Of a DNA stretch of 64,000 nt, positions 25,625 to 34,968 are shown piece by piece; within the stretch, counting starts at the first letter, position 1; every line of letters begins with the position of its first letter. The stretch comes from Ureibacillus thermophilus (GTDB lineage Bacteria > Bacillota > Bacilli > Bacillales_A > Planococcaceae): assembly GCF_042657185.1 (NCBI RefSeq), contig NZ_JBHSNN010000062.1. The stretch is one strand, 5' to 3'. Below the pieces are notes generated by a model. The model had not been told where the DNA came from, did not search any database, and saw nothing but the letters and a program-made list of their open reading frames with translations. Made by a program: the position numbers and the translations under genes.

Positions 25625-26806
25625 ATGAGATATTTAACTGCGGGGGAATCTCACGGTCCTCAATTAACAACGATTATTGAAGGGTTGCCATCCCTTTTGC
25701 CAATCACAGCGGAACAAATTAATTACGACTTAAAACGTCGCCAAGGGGGGCATGGTCGTGGCCGCCGCATGCAAATCGAAAAAGACACAGTGGAAATTGT
25801 GGGTGGCGTTCGGCATGGGAAAACATTAGGTTCTCCCGTTGCATTAGTTGTAAAGAATGACGACTGGAAGCATTGGACAAAAATCATGGGGATTGAACCG
25901 CTACCTGAAGATATGGATCCTTCCGAAATCAAACGCCAAATTTCGAGGCCGCGTCCAGGACATGCTGATTTAGTAGGCGGAATCAAATATGGCCATCGGG
26001 ATTTAAGAAATGTGTTGGAGCGTTCCAGTGCAAGAGAAACGACAGTACGTGTGGCTGCTGGTTCTGTAGCAAAAGCCCTTTTAAATGAGCTGGGCATTTC
26101 GGTAGTAGGCTATGTAACAGAAATCTACGGCAATCAAGCAGATCCTTCCAAAATTGATGGGAAATCAGCTGATGAAATTCGCCAAATCGTTGAACAGGAC
26201 CCTTGTTATACCTTCGACCCAGAAGCTTCAGCCAAAATGGTGAAGGCCATTGATGAGGCGAAAAAAGCTGGAGATTCCATCGGAGGCGTTGTGGAAGTGA
26301 TGGTGGAAGGAATGCCTCCAGGAGTAGGGTCTTACGTACATTATGATCGAAAATTGGATGGCAAATTAGCCCAAGCAATGCTTTCCATCAATGCCTTTAA
26401 AGGGGTAGAGTTTGGCATCGGGTTTGAAATGGCGCGAAGAAGAGGTTCTGAAGTGCATGATGAAATCATATGGGATGAAGAGCATGGCTACCAGCGCAGA
26501 ACAAATCGTTTAGGTGGTCTTGAAGGCGGTATGTCAACAGGAATGCCAATCATTGTTCGCGGGGTCATGAAGCCAATCCCTACTCTTTATAAACCCCTTG
26601 AAAGTGTGGATATTGAAACGAAAGAACCGTTTAAAGCGAGCGTTGAGCGTTCGGATGCATGCGCGGTGCCGGCTGCATCGGTTGTTGCGGAATGTGTAAT
26701 TGCATGGGAAATTGCCAAGGCGATTGTTGAACAGTTCCATAGCGACCAATTGCCGCAATTAAAAGCCCAAATCGATGAAGTACGTAAAATGGCGAAGGAG
26801 TTTTAA
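25625..26806 (+). CDS. aroC: chorismate synthase
   Basis: A 393-residue FMN-dependent lyase that makes chorismate from EPSP (aroF in B. subtilis naming). Signatures: GESHGPQ (near residue 7), GGHGRGRRM (near 38) and GKTLGSP; the central GGVVEVMVEGMPPGVG segment is also typical. ATG at 25625 after AAGGGAG. First gene of the aromatic supraoperon, followed at 2 nt by aroB. Confidence 0.97.
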   Translation: MRYLTAGESHGPQLTTIIEGLPSLLPITAEQINYDLKRRQGGHGRGRRMQIEKDTVEIVGGVRHGKTLGSPVALVVKNDDWKHWTKIMGIEPLPEDMDPSEIKRQISRPRPGHADLVGGIKYGHRDLRNVLERSSARETTVRVAAGSVAKALLNELGISVVGYVTEIYGNQADPSKIDGKSADEIRQIVEQDPCYTFDPEASAKMVKAIDEAKKAGDSIGGVVEVMVEGMPPGVGSYVHYDRKLDGKLAQAMLSINAFKGVEFGIGFEMARRRGSEVHDEIIWDEEHGYQRRTNRLGGLEGGMSTGMPIIVRGVMKPIPTLYKPLESVDIETKEPFKASVERSDACAVPAASVVAECVIAWEIAKAIVEQFHSDQLPQLKAQIDEVRKMAKEF

Positions 26807-26808
26807 TT

Positions 26809-27900
26809 ATGCAAATTCCAGTGAATGCAAAGAGTCATTCTTATGAAGTGTTGATTGGCAGCGGGATTTTGCGTTCCGCTTGCGAGTCTCTTAAAGACAA
26901 AATAGAAAAAGCCGATAAGCTTGTGGTATTTACAGATGAAAATGTATGGCAGGCGCAGCAAAACTATTTTGTTGAAAATTTCCCTTATCCTTTTGAAGTT
27001 TTTGTCATGCCTGGAGGAGAAGCTTGTAAAAGTTTTAAAAATTTTGAAGATGCCCACACTTTTTTAATTGAAAAACATTGTTCCCGTAAATCTCTCGTAT
27101 TTGCTTTTGGAGGAGGTGCCGTTGGAGATTTGACGGGATTTGCAGCGGCCACTTTTATGCGCGGCATTCCTTATATCCAGATTCCCACTACGATTTTAGC
27201 CCATGATTCGGCAGTCGGTGGGAAAACGGCCATCAATCATCCTCTTGGAAAAAATCTTGTAGGTGCTTTCTATCAGCCGGAAGCTGTCATTTACGATATC
27301 AACTTTTTAGAAAGTTTGCCGAGTAAAGAAATTCGCTCAGGAATGGCCGAAGTCATCAAACATGCGCTTATTTCTAATGAAACATGGCTGAAAGAATTGT
27401 TACAGACGCCATCGATTACCAATATAGAAAAAAAACTTTTAGCAAAGCACTTAAAATCCGGCATTGAAGTGAAGGCAAACATTGTAGCGCAGGATGAGAC
27501 AGAACATTCTGTCCGAAAATTTTTAAACTTCGGACATACATATGGTCATGCCATTGAAGCGGCAGCTGGCTATGGAGGCCTTGCCCATGGGGAAGCAGTG
27601 ATGATTGGGATGGTTTACGCCCTTATCCTCAGTGAAAGATACGGCAATATTTCCAGGGAGTTTACAAAGGAATTTCTAAAGTTTGCCTACAATAATAATT
27701 ATCCATTCAAAGAAGTATTCAAATATACTTTTGATGATTTATATGAATATATGTTGAAAGACAAAAAGATGGAATATGGAAAGTTGAAATTCGTGTTATT
27801 GCAAGAAATCGGAAAACCATATGTAAAAGAGATTGATGAATTGGAATGCCGAGAAGTGGATAGGGAGCTTCGCCATCTGCTAGAGGAGGTTTGCAAATGA
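26809..27900 (+). CDS. aroB: 3-dehydroquinate synthase
   Basis: A 363-residue NAD- and zinc-dependent enzyme, second step of the shikimate pathway. Visible: GGEACKSF (near 67), GGGAVGDLTGF (near 102-112), PTTILAHDSAVGGKTAIN (near 125-142), and the metal-ligand segments MAEVIKHA (near 179) and FGHTYGHAIE (near 240). It overlaps the ribosome site of aroH, so it belongs to the same operon. Confidence 0.97.
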   Translation: MQIPVNAKSHSYEVLIGSGILRSACESLKDKIEKADKLVVFTDENVWQAQQNYFVENFPYPFEVFVMPGGEACKSFKNFEDAHTFLIEKHCSRKSLVFAFGGGAVGDLTGFAAATFMRGIPYIQIPTTILAHDSAVGGKTAINHPLGKNLVGAFYQPEAVIYDINFLESLPSKEIRSGMAEVIKHALISNETWLKELLQTPSITNIEKKLLAKHLKSGIEVKANIVAQDETEHSVRKFLNFGHTYGHAIEAAAGYGGLAHGEAVMIGMVYALILSERYGNISREFTKEFLKFAYNNNYPFKEVFKYTFDDLYEYMLKDKKMEYGKLKFVLLQEIGKPYVKEIDELECREVDRELRHLLEEVCK

Positions 27901-28268
27901 TTCGCGGCATACGTGGCGCGATTACCATTGAATCGAATACGCCTGAAGAGATTTATAGCGAAACCGAGAGATTAGTAAAGGAAATGGCAAAAGTAAACAA
28001 TGTCATTCCTGAAGATATTGCTTCGGTGATTGTGACAACAACGCCGGATATCAATGCCGCGTTCCCAGCAAAGGCCGTGCGTTCCATTGAAGGATGGAAA
28101 TATGTGCCGATTATGTGCACCCATGAAATGAACGTCCCAGGGGCATTGCCTTTATGCATTCGGGTATTGATGCACGTGAATACGACCGTGCCTCAAAAAG
28201 AGATCCGGCACGTTTATTTAAATGATGCAGTAAAACTCAGACCAGATTTAGTGAGTGAAAATCAATAA
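27897..28268 (+). CDS. aroH: monofunctional chorismate mutase AroH
   Basis: A 123-residue AroH-class trimeric mutase converting chorismate to prephenate. Conserved IRGIRGAITIE at the start (active-site Arg7), the middle TTTPDINAAFPAKA and the late PLCIRVLMHVNT with the key Arg. ATG at 27897 follows GAGGAGG; a TTG 6 nt earlier is disfavoured. In B. subtilis trpE follows directly; here hisC follows after 15 nt. Confidence 0.97.
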   Translation: MIRGIRGAITIESNTPEEIYSETERLVKEMAKVNNVIPEDIASVIVTTTPDINAAFPAKAVRSIEGWKYVPIMCTHEMNVPGALPLCIRVLMHVNTTVPQKEIRHVYLNDAVKLRPDLVSENQ

Positions 28269-28283
28269 GAAGGAGCGTTCATC

Positions 28284-29384
28284 ATGAAATTCAAAGAACA
28301 AATATATGGAATGAAAGCTTATCAACCAGGTAAACCAATTGAAGAAGTGCAAAGAGAGTTTGGATTAAACGAAGTGGTCAAATTAGCTTCCAACGAAAAT
28401 CCTTTTGGCTGTTCACCAAAAGTGAAAGAATTTATCAAAGAGAACGGAATCAATTTTGCCATTTATCCGGACGGATATGCTCAAGAGCTTCGTACAGCCG
28501 TAAGCAAACATATTGGTGTAGAAGAATCTCAATTGTTGTTCGGCAATGGTTCTGATGATTTGATTGCTATTATTTCCCGCGCTCTATTATATCCTGGCGT
28601 CAATACGGTAATGGCAGATCCATCTTTCTCACAATATGCCCACAACGCCGAAATTGAGGGAGCGGAAATCCGCAAAGTGCCCCTTACTGACGGCAAACAC
28701 GATTTAAAAAAAATGCTTGAAGCTATTGATGAGAATACTTCCATCGTTTGGGTTTGCAATCCGAACAACCCGACAGGCACCATCGTTTCAGATGAAGAAT
28801 TAAGCGCCTTTTTAGAAAAAGTGTCAAAAGATGTGCTTGTTGTATTGGATGAAGCGTATTATGAATATATTACAGATCCTTCTTATAAAGATACTCTTCG
28901 TTACATTGAGAAATATCCAAATGTTTTGATTATGCGCACGTTCTCAAAAGCATATGGTTTGGCTGCATTCCGTGTAGGTTACGCCATTGCACAAGCCGAT
29001 TTAATCGCAAAGCTTGATCCAGTCCGCGCCCCATTCAACAACACGGTGCTGAGCCAAAAAGTAGCTATTGTGGCATTAGAGGATCAAGAATTTATTAAAG
29101 AATCAGTAGAGCAAAATGAAAAAGGAAAACAGCTCTATGTTGAATTTTGCGAAAAACATGGATTGAAATATTATCCTACACAAACAAACTTTATTTTATT
29201 TGAAGTGAAAACAGATAGCGACGTCATTTTCCAAGAAATGATGAAACGCGGTTTTATTGTCCGCAGCGGCAATGCGTTAGGCACCCCTGGATTCATTCGC
29301 GTTTCATTCGGTACAGAAGAACAAAACAGCAAATTTTTATCGCTTCTTGAAGAGGTATTGAAGGAGCAAGGAGTATTGGCATGA
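28284..29384 (+). CDS. hisC: histidinol-phosphate aminotransferase (aromatic-active)
   Basis: A 366-residue PLP class II aminotransferase. The PLP lysine is in RTFSKAYGLAAFRVGY (near 216-231), the NPNNPTG motif near 158 and SNENPFG near 38. In Bacillus HisC serves histidine synthesis and also transaminates prephenate-derived keto acids, explaining its place in the aromatic operon. AAGGAG precedes the ATG, and the end overlaps tyrA by 4 nt. Confidence 0.95.
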   Translation: MKFKEQIYGMKAYQPGKPIEEVQREFGLNEVVKLASNENPFGCSPKVKEFIKENGINFAIYPDGYAQELRTAVSKHIGVEESQLLFGNGSDDLIAIISRALLYPGVNTVMADPSFSQYAHNAEIEGAEIRKVPLTDGKHDLKKMLEAIDENTSIVWVCNPNNPTGTIVSDEELSAFLEKVSKDVLVVLDEAYYEYITDPSYKDTLRYIEKYPNVLIMRTFSKAYGLAAFRVGYAIAQADLIAKLDPVRAPFNNTVLSQKVAIVALEDQEFIKESVEQNEKGKQLYVEFCEKHGLKYYPTQTNFILFEVKTDSDVIFQEMMKRGFIVRSGNALGTPGFIRVSFGTEEQNSKFLSLLEEVLKEQGVLA

Positions 29385-30478
29385 CCAGAAATGTTTTAGT
29401 CATAGGTTTAGGTTTAATAGGGGGATCCCTCGCATTAGCCCTGCAGAAATCCCCTGAAACGAAAGTGATTGGCTACGATATATCAGAAAAAACAAGAGAG
29501 CTTGCAGAAGCGTTGAATGTTGTTCATGAAGTGGCAGAGGATGTAGAGGAAGCGGCAAAAAAAGCAGATTTCATTTTTTTTGGGACGCCGGTAAATGCCA
29601 CCCTAGAATGGATGGATCAACTGAAACAGTGGCAGCTAAAAAAGAATGTCATTATTTCGGATACGGGCAGCACGAAAGGATTAATTATGAAAAAGGCCGA
29701 GGAGCTGCGCGAACAAAGAATTACCTTTATCGGCGGCCATCCGATGGCAGGTTCCCATAAAAGCGGCATTGCGGCGGCGAAACCTTACCTTTTTGAAAAT
29801 GCGTACTATATTTTAACGCCTTTTGACGATGAAGACGGGAATAATATTATCGCATTGCAGCAATTGTTGAAATTTACTCTCGCAAAAATTGTCAAAATCA
29901 AGGCGGAAGAGCATGATCACATGACGGCGGTCGTCAGCCACTTTCCACATATTGTTGCAGCTTCTCTTGTCCATCAATTGCATGAGGAAAATAAAAAATT
30001 CCCGATGACAAGCATGCTGGCGGCGGGAGGTTTCCGTGATATTACCCGAATCGCCTCATCAAATCCGATGATTTGGCGAGATATTACGCTGCAAAATCGA
30101 AATGAACTCGTTGGACAACTGGATGCTTGGATTGATGAAATGCATCGGGTGAAGAAAATTTTAATGGAAAATGATGATAAAACCATTGAAGCCTATTTTC
30201 AAAAGGCAAAAGAAGTTCGAGATGCTTTGCCAATTTCGACAGGTGCATTCTATACTACATACGATTTATATGTGGACATTCCAGACTATCCTGGTGTGAT
30301 TTCAGAAATTACAGGTTATTTGGCAGAAGAAAAGATCAGCATCACGAATATTCGAGTGGTTGAAACAAGAGAAGATGTCTTTGGTATTTTAGTCATCAGC
30401 TTCCAAAATGAAAAAGACCGTGAGAAGGCAATGAAATGCATTCGCTCACATACAAACTTTGAAATGCATGTCTCTTAA
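29381..30478 (+). CDS. tyrA: prephenate dehydrogenase with ACT domain
   Basis: A 365-residue NAD-dependent enzyme leading to 4-hydroxyphenylpyruvate and tyrosine. GLGLIGGSLA is at residues 8-17, SDTGSTKG near 94 and GGHPMAGSHKSG near 115. A C-terminal ACT domain (near 292-365, DIPDYPGVISEITGYL) suggests amino-acid feedback control. Overlaps hisC by 4 nt. Confidence 0.96.
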   Translation: MTRNVLVIGLGLIGGSLALALQKSPETKVIGYDISEKTRELAEALNVVHEVAEDVEEAAKKADFIFFGTPVNATLEWMDQLKQWQLKKNVIISDTGSTKGLIMKKAEELREQRITFIGGHPMAGSHKSGIAAAKPYLFENAYYILTPFDDEDGNNIIALQQLLKFTLAKIVKIKAEEHDHMTAVVSHFPHIVAASLVHQLHEENKKFPMTSMLAAGGFRDITRIASSNPMIWRDITLQNRNELVGQLDAWIDEMHRVKKILMENDDKTIEAYFQKAKEVRDALPISTGAFYTTYDLYVDIPDYPGVISEITGYLAEEKISITNIRVVETREDVFGILVISFQNEKDREKAMKCIRSHTNFEMHVS

Positions 30479-30507
30479 ACTTGTGTTGAGGAAAGGAGGA
30501 AATCAAA

Positions 30508-31797
30508 TTGACTGCAAAATTACTTGCTTATCATCAACCTCGCCTAGAAGGAATCGTTACTGTACCAGGGGATAAATCCATCTCCCATCGTGCGGTTATG
30601 TTTGGTGCCATCGCAAAAGGAAAAACAACGGTAACAGGATTTCTTCATGGGGAAGATTGCTTAAGTACAATCGATTGTTTCCGCAAATTAGGTGTTGATA
30701 TTTTCGTGGATGGCACAAATGTGGAAATCAATAGCCCTGGAATGGATGGCTGGCAAGAACCAAAGGAAGTTTTATACACAGGCAATTCCGGAACGACGAC
30801 AAGACTCATGCTTGGAATTTTGGCGGGAACAAATTTCCATAGTGTAATGACAGGAGATGCATCCATTGGGAAACGTCCTATGGATCGCGTGACAAAACCA
30901 TTGCGGCAAATGGGAGCCCTTATCAGCGGACGAGAAGGTGGAAAATACACGCCCCTTGCCATTCAAGGAACATCTTTAAAAGCCATCGACTATACGATGC
31001 CAGTGGCGAGCGCCCAAGTGAAATCGGCCATTTTGCTTGCAGGTTTGAAAGCGGAAGGAACAACGATTGTGCGGGAAAAAGAAATTTCCCGGGACCATAC
31101 AGAGCGGATGTTGAAACAATTTGGAGCAAACATTGAAGTGAAGGATGGAGTCATTTCAATTGAAGGCCGACAAGAACTCTACGGAACGCACATCGATGTG
31201 CCTGGAGACATTTCCTCCGCTGCTTTCTTCCTAGTGGCTGGAGCGATTGTCCAGAATAGTGAAGTAGTTTTGAAAAATGTAGGCATTAACCCAACGCGTG
31301 CCGGCATTATTGAAGTAATGGAACAAATGGGAGCAAATTTGACAATCAATCAAGAAAAAACGGAAGCAGCAGAACCGACAGCAACCATCACTGTCCGCAC
31401 TTCCTACTTAAAAGGAACAACCATCGAAGGGGAAATCATCCCTCGTTTGATCGACGAAATTCCAATTATTGCGCTATTAGCAACGCAAGCAGAAGGAACG
31501 ACGATTATTCGAGATGCGGAAGAGCTGAAAGTAAAGGAAACGGATCGCATTGCGGCAGTCGTAACGGAGCTGGAAAAACTTGGTGCGGATATTACAGCCA
31601 CTGATGACGGTATGATTATCAATGGTCCAACAAGTTTGAAAGGCGCAAAATTAAATACTTATGGCGACCATCGCATCGGCATGATGGCAGCCATCGCTTC
31701 ATTGATTACCGACTCGCCGGTGGAAATCGACGACGCAGATTGTATTGCGGTTTCTTATCCGACATTTTTTGAACATTTGGATTCGTTGATAAAATAG
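30508..31797 (+). CDS. aroA: 3-phosphoshikimate 1-carboxyvinyltransferase (EPSP synthase)
   Basis: A 429-residue enzyme joining shikimate 3-phosphate and PEP (aroE in B. subtilis naming). Signatures: GDKSISHRA (near residue 21), GNSGTTTRLM (near 92-101), GDASIGKRPMDR (near 115) and KETDRI near 346. TTG start at 30508 with GAAAGGAGG upstream. It closes the aromatic supraoperon before a strong terminator. Confidence 0.97.
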   Translation: MTAKLLAYHQPRLEGIVTVPGDKSISHRAVMFGAIAKGKTTVTGFLHGEDCLSTIDCFRKLGVDIFVDGTNVEINSPGMDGWQEPKEVLYTGNSGTTTRLMLGILAGTNFHSVMTGDASIGKRPMDRVTKPLRQMGALISGREGGKYTPLAIQGTSLKAIDYTMPVASAQVKSAILLAGLKAEGTTIVREKEISRDHTERMLKQFGANIEVKDGVISIEGRQELYGTHIDVPGDISSAAFFLVAGAIVQNSEVVLKNVGINPTRAGIIEVMEQMGANLTINQEKTEAAEPTATITVRTSYLKGTTIEGEIIPRLIDEIPIIALLATQAEGTTIIRDAEELKVKETDRIAAVVTELEKLGADITATDDGMIINGPTSLKGAKLNTYGDHRIGMMAAIASLITDSPVEIDDADCIAVSYPTFFEHLDSLIK

Positions 31798-31805
31798 CAG
31801 ATATA

Positions 31806-31838
31806 AAAGGTTCATCGACTATAAGATGAACCTTTTTT
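31806..31838 (+). terminator. terminator of the aromatic supraoperon
   Basis: Perfect 11-bp stem AAAGGTTCATC / GATGAACCTTT with T6. Confidence 0.9.
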
Positions 31839-31900
31839 CTTGTCTATCGATACTTTGTTTTGTAGCATAATGATAGAAAACGAAAGCAAAGGTGAGAGCA

Positions 31901-33157
31901 TTGAATAGCATTACTCAAGATATTATTCAAGCAATTGAAGACGGTGCAATGGATCGCATTGATGCATTGCTTGAAACATTATTTTTAAAAGAATCCCCTG
32001 AAGTGCAATATGAAATGTATGAGCTATTATGGCAATATGGATACATACAACAAGCGAAACGAGTATTGGAACATTTACGATTCCTTTTTCCTGATGAAGC
32101 GCAAATTGCCATTGACTACGCTTCTGTGCTGATTGAATTAGGTGAGGAAGAAGAAGCGCTCGATTTATTAACAACAATAGATGAGAGCGCGCCGGAATTT
32201 CCGCAAGTTTTGCTTATTTTAGCGGATTATTACCAAATGCAGGGGTTATATGAAGTGGCGGAAAAACAAATTAATGAGGCCTTGGAAATTTTGCCGGATG
32301 AACCTCTCATTCAGTTTGCCAAAGCGGAATTGCTCTTTGAAATAGGACGATTTACGGAAGCGGCCCGCCTTTATGAAAATTTGCATAAACAGGAAAAAGA
32401 AATCGCGGGCGTATTGCTTGCGGAAAGACTGGCAGAAGTCTATCGGGCAGGAGGGGGTTATGAAAGAGCCCTTGATTATTACATGGAAGCATTGGAAGAA
32501 AAAGTGACAGCCGATTTATTATACGGCAGCGCTTATTGTGCCTTCCAATGCGAAAAATATGAAACGGCTATCAGACAGCTGGAGGATTTAAAAGAACTGG
32601 ATCCGGATTATTTCAGCAGCTATCTGCTTTTGGCTCAAAGTTATGCCATGCTTGAAGACAATAAAAAAGCATATAGTATTATAAAAGAGGGAATCAAACG
32701 AGATGAATATGAGAAATCCTTCTATTTATTTGCTGGTAAAATTGCATTAAAAAATAAACTGGCTGAAGAAGCTGTTGAATATTTGCAAAAAGCCATTGAA
32801 CTAGATCCGGAATATATGGAAGCGATTCTTGTGTTAATGTCTGTTTACCATCAAATGGAGCGTTATGAAGACATTATTGACCTATATGAAAACCTTGAAA
32901 AAGAACAATTCGAATGGACTTCATTATCTCCTTTTGTGGCAGATGCATATGCAAAAAATGAACAGTACGAGCGAGCATACGAAATTTATAAATCAGCATA
33001 TAATGAATTAAAAGATGATCCATCTTTTCTAGAAAACTATTGTTATTTCCTCATTGAAGATGGAAAACGGGATGAGGCCCGAGAAGTTGTTCAGCGGTTA
33101 ATCCAATTGCAGCCGACAGAAGTGCAGTGGTTGGATTTACTTGAAAGTTTAGACTAG
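31901..33157 (+). CDS. ypiA: tetratricopeptide-repeat protein YpiA
   Basis: A 418-residue soluble protein built almost wholly of TPR-type helix pairs (clear units near residues 98-130, 265-298 and 300-330, such as AVEYLQKAIELDPEYMEAI). TPR proteins act as protein-binding scaffolds; the partner is unknown. TTG at 31901 follows AAAGGTGAG. It heads a three-gene group (ypiA-ypiB-ypiF) before qcrABC, as in B. subtilis. Confidence 0.9.
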   Translation: MNSITQDIIQAIEDGAMDRIDALLETLFLKESPEVQYEMYELLWQYGYIQQAKRVLEHLRFLFPDEAQIAIDYASVLIELGEEEEALDLLTTIDESAPEFPQVLLILADYYQMQGLYEVAEKQINEALEILPDEPLIQFAKAELLFEIGRFTEAARLYENLHKQEKEIAGVLLAERLAEVYRAGGGYERALDYYMEALEEKVTADLLYGSAYCAFQCEKYETAIRQLEDLKELDPDYFSSYLLLAQSYAMLEDNKKAYSIIKEGIKRDEYEKSFYLFAGKIALKNKLAEEAVEYLQKAIELDPEYMEAILVLMSVYHQMERYEDIIDLYENLEKEQFEWTSLSPFVADAYAKNEQYERAYEIYKSAYNELKDDPSFLENYCYFLIEDGKRDEAREVVQRLIQLQPTEVQWLDLLESLD

Positions 33158-33170
33158 GGGAGGGACATTC

Positions 33171-33725
33171 ATGACTTCTTCCGTACCAATCGCCGACAAA
33201 AAAAACTTTGTACGCTGGTTTTTGAAAAACTTTCAACTGAAGCGAAGAGAGTGCGTATGGATTTTAAATTATTTGCTCAGCAATGATGAATTGCTTGAAC
33301 ATATTCATTTTGTCGAAGAAGCCCACTATTGTCCGAGGGCGATTGTCATGTCAAGTGTTGATTCCAACGGCGTGCCGTTTCGATTTTATAAAGGCAATAT
33401 TATGACAAGTGATGCGGAAAAATCTTTTCATGATTTAAGGTTATATCCCAATGAAGATATGTACATTCAGTTGAATTTTCCAAATGTGCCGCCAAATCCA
33501 TTATATTTGGCAGTGTTGGAAGAAAATCCGTATATGCCAAAATATTTAAATATTAACGAAAAAGATCGGTTGATTGCGGAAGAAATACTCAATACAAGCA
33601 TGCTCACATTTCAGGAAGAAAAATTATTAAGAGAAATCGATGAAGCACTCGACCAAGGAGACAAAGAAAAATTTTTAGAGCTTTCAAATCTATTACAAGC
33701 TTTAAAAGAAACGTCTAAACACTAG
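33171..33725 (+). CDS. ypiB: UPF0302 family protein YpiB
   Basis: A 184-residue soluble protein of the YpiB family, recognised by position and by N-terminal ADKKNFVRWFLKNF and the IDEAL-like C-terminal helix (LLREIDEALDQGDKEKFLELS, near 155-175). In B. subtilis YpiB has been linked to anti-sigma or RNA-turnover effects; I do not assign a mechanism. GGGAGGG precedes the ATG, 13 nt after ypiA. Confidence 0.85.
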   Translation: MTSSVPIADKKNFVRWFLKNFQLKRRECVWILNYLLSNDELLEHIHFVEEAHYCPRAIVMSSVDSNGVPFRFYKGNIMTSDAEKSFHDLRLYPNEDMYIQLNFPNVPPNPLYLAVLEENPYMPKYLNINEKDRLIAEEILNTSMLTFQEEKLLREIDEALDQGDKEKFLELSNLLQALKETSKH

Positions 33726-33732
33726 AAAAATT

Positions 33733-33768
33733 CAGTCGAAAGAGATACTCTTTTCGACTGGTTTTTTT
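33733..33768 (+). terminator. terminator after ypiB
   Basis: Stem CAGTCGAAA-GAG / CTC-TTTTCGACTG then T7. Confidence 0.85.
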
Positions 33769-33832
33769 ATTTTCAGCATGTGGGGTATAATAAAAAGAAA
33801 TGATGAAAAAATATTACTTTGGAGGAATACTC

Positions 33833-34282
33833 ATGTATTTTCAAGTGAAAGATGTTCAACAATATCAACAAAATAAAGAATTTATTGATACTGCAATCGT
33901 TCCGCTTCTATCATTGGATTTTGCGGAAGATAAGATGGTCAAAAGCAGCTCGGAAGTGGAGTTTTTAATGGCATTGACGTCCTTTATTGAACAGCAATTT
34001 AAAGGGCGCTTAATGTTAATTCCTCCATTTTCTTATACAGAAGATATGAAAAACGAAGAGCTTGTCCAAAAGGTGAAAGAAAATATTCAAAAGGGAGGCT
34101 TTAAGCATGTCATCTTTATCACTTGTGATCATTCCTGGACAAAATGGCAAGATAAAATCGATTTAATTTGGCTGCCGGCAATACCGATTGAGTCGATGGA
34201 CAAGGATGTAAAAAAACGAATATTGGAAGAACAATTGAAACAAGTCCTTCCATTATTAACATCTAAGTGGTATGTACAGTAA
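33833..34282 (+). CDS. ypiF: YpiF (DUF2487) protein
   Basis: A 149-residue soluble protein of the DUF2487 family, always next to qcrA in Bacillales. No catalytic motif is recognised; the sequence ends in a charged helix. ATG at 33833 follows GGAGG, and the upstream in-frame ATG at 33800 lacks a ribosome site. Its gene stands between a terminator and the qcr promoter. Function unknown. Confidence 0.8.
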   Translation: MYFQVKDVQQYQQNKEFIDTAIVPLLSLDFAEDKMVKSSSEVEFLMALTSFIEQQFKGRLMLIPPFSYTEDMKNEELVQKVKENIQKGGFKHVIFITCDHSWTKWQDKIDLIWLPAIPIESMDKDVKKRILEEQLKQVLPLLTSKWYVQ

Positions 34283-34334
34283 CAATTCCTTCAAGAATTG
34301 TTCACAATCTAATGAAATCCAATATATTGCAATA

Positions 34335-34363
34335 TTGACCTGCCCATTTTATTGATATATCAT
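34335..34363 (+). promoter_or_regulatory. sigma-A promoter of qcrABC
   Basis: -35 TTGACC (34335-34340), 17-nt spacer, -10 TATCAT (34358-34363), giving a leader of about 75 nt before qcrA. Confidence 0.6.
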
Positions 34364-34445
34364 AGATATGTCCTAGTTTATACTATTATTAATTATAAGT
34401 AATTATGTCTGTTGGACTGACCTTTAAGTTAGAGGGGGGAAAAGG

Positions 34446-34946
34446 ATGAGTAACAAAAAAGTTTCAAGACGTCAATTTCTTAACTACACTTTAACTGGTG
34501 TTGGTGGATTTATGGCGGCAGGTATTTTAATGCCAATGATTCGTTTTGCAATTGATCCAGCTTTACAAGTAAAAGCTGAAGGTGATTTCATACTTACTAG
34601 CCAAAAAGTAGCTGACTTAACAGACGTACCTGTACGTGTTGACTTCTCTTATGAACAAGTAGACGCTTGGTATAAGTCAGAAGTTTCCGAAATGGCTTGG
34701 GTTTACAAAGAAGGCGACAAAATTATAGCGCTTTCACCAGTTTGTAAACACTTAGGATGTACAGTAAACTGGGAAGGCGGCGAACACAAAAACGAATACT
34801 TCTGTGCATGTCATGGTGGTCGCTATGAGAAAAATGGTAAAAACATTCCGGGTACACCACCAACAGGTCCGCTAGATCAGTATGAAGTTTCTGAAAAAGA
34901 CGGTTACTTAATGCTTGGGAAGAAAAAACCAAACACATTAGCTTAA
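34446..34946 (+). CDS. qcrA: menaquinol:cytochrome c reductase Rieske iron-sulfur subunit
   Basis: A 166-residue subunit of the bc complex. A Tat-like N-terminus (SRRQFLNY) leads into one membrane helix (near 15-33). The [2Fe-2S] ligands are in CKHLGCTVNW (near 99-108) and CACHGGRY (near 118-125). GGGGGG lies before the ATG. First gene of qcrABC. Confidence 0.97.
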   Translation: MSNKKVSRRQFLNYTLTGVGGFMAAGILMPMIRFAIDPALQVKAEGDFILTSQKVADLTDVPVRVDFSYEQVDAWYKSEVSEMAWVYKEGDKIIALSPVCKHLGCTVNWEGGEHKNEYFCACHGGRYEKNGKNIPGTPPTGPLDQYEVSEKDGYLMLGKKKPNTLA

Positions 34947-34968
34947 AAAGTTAGGGGGTACAACACAA

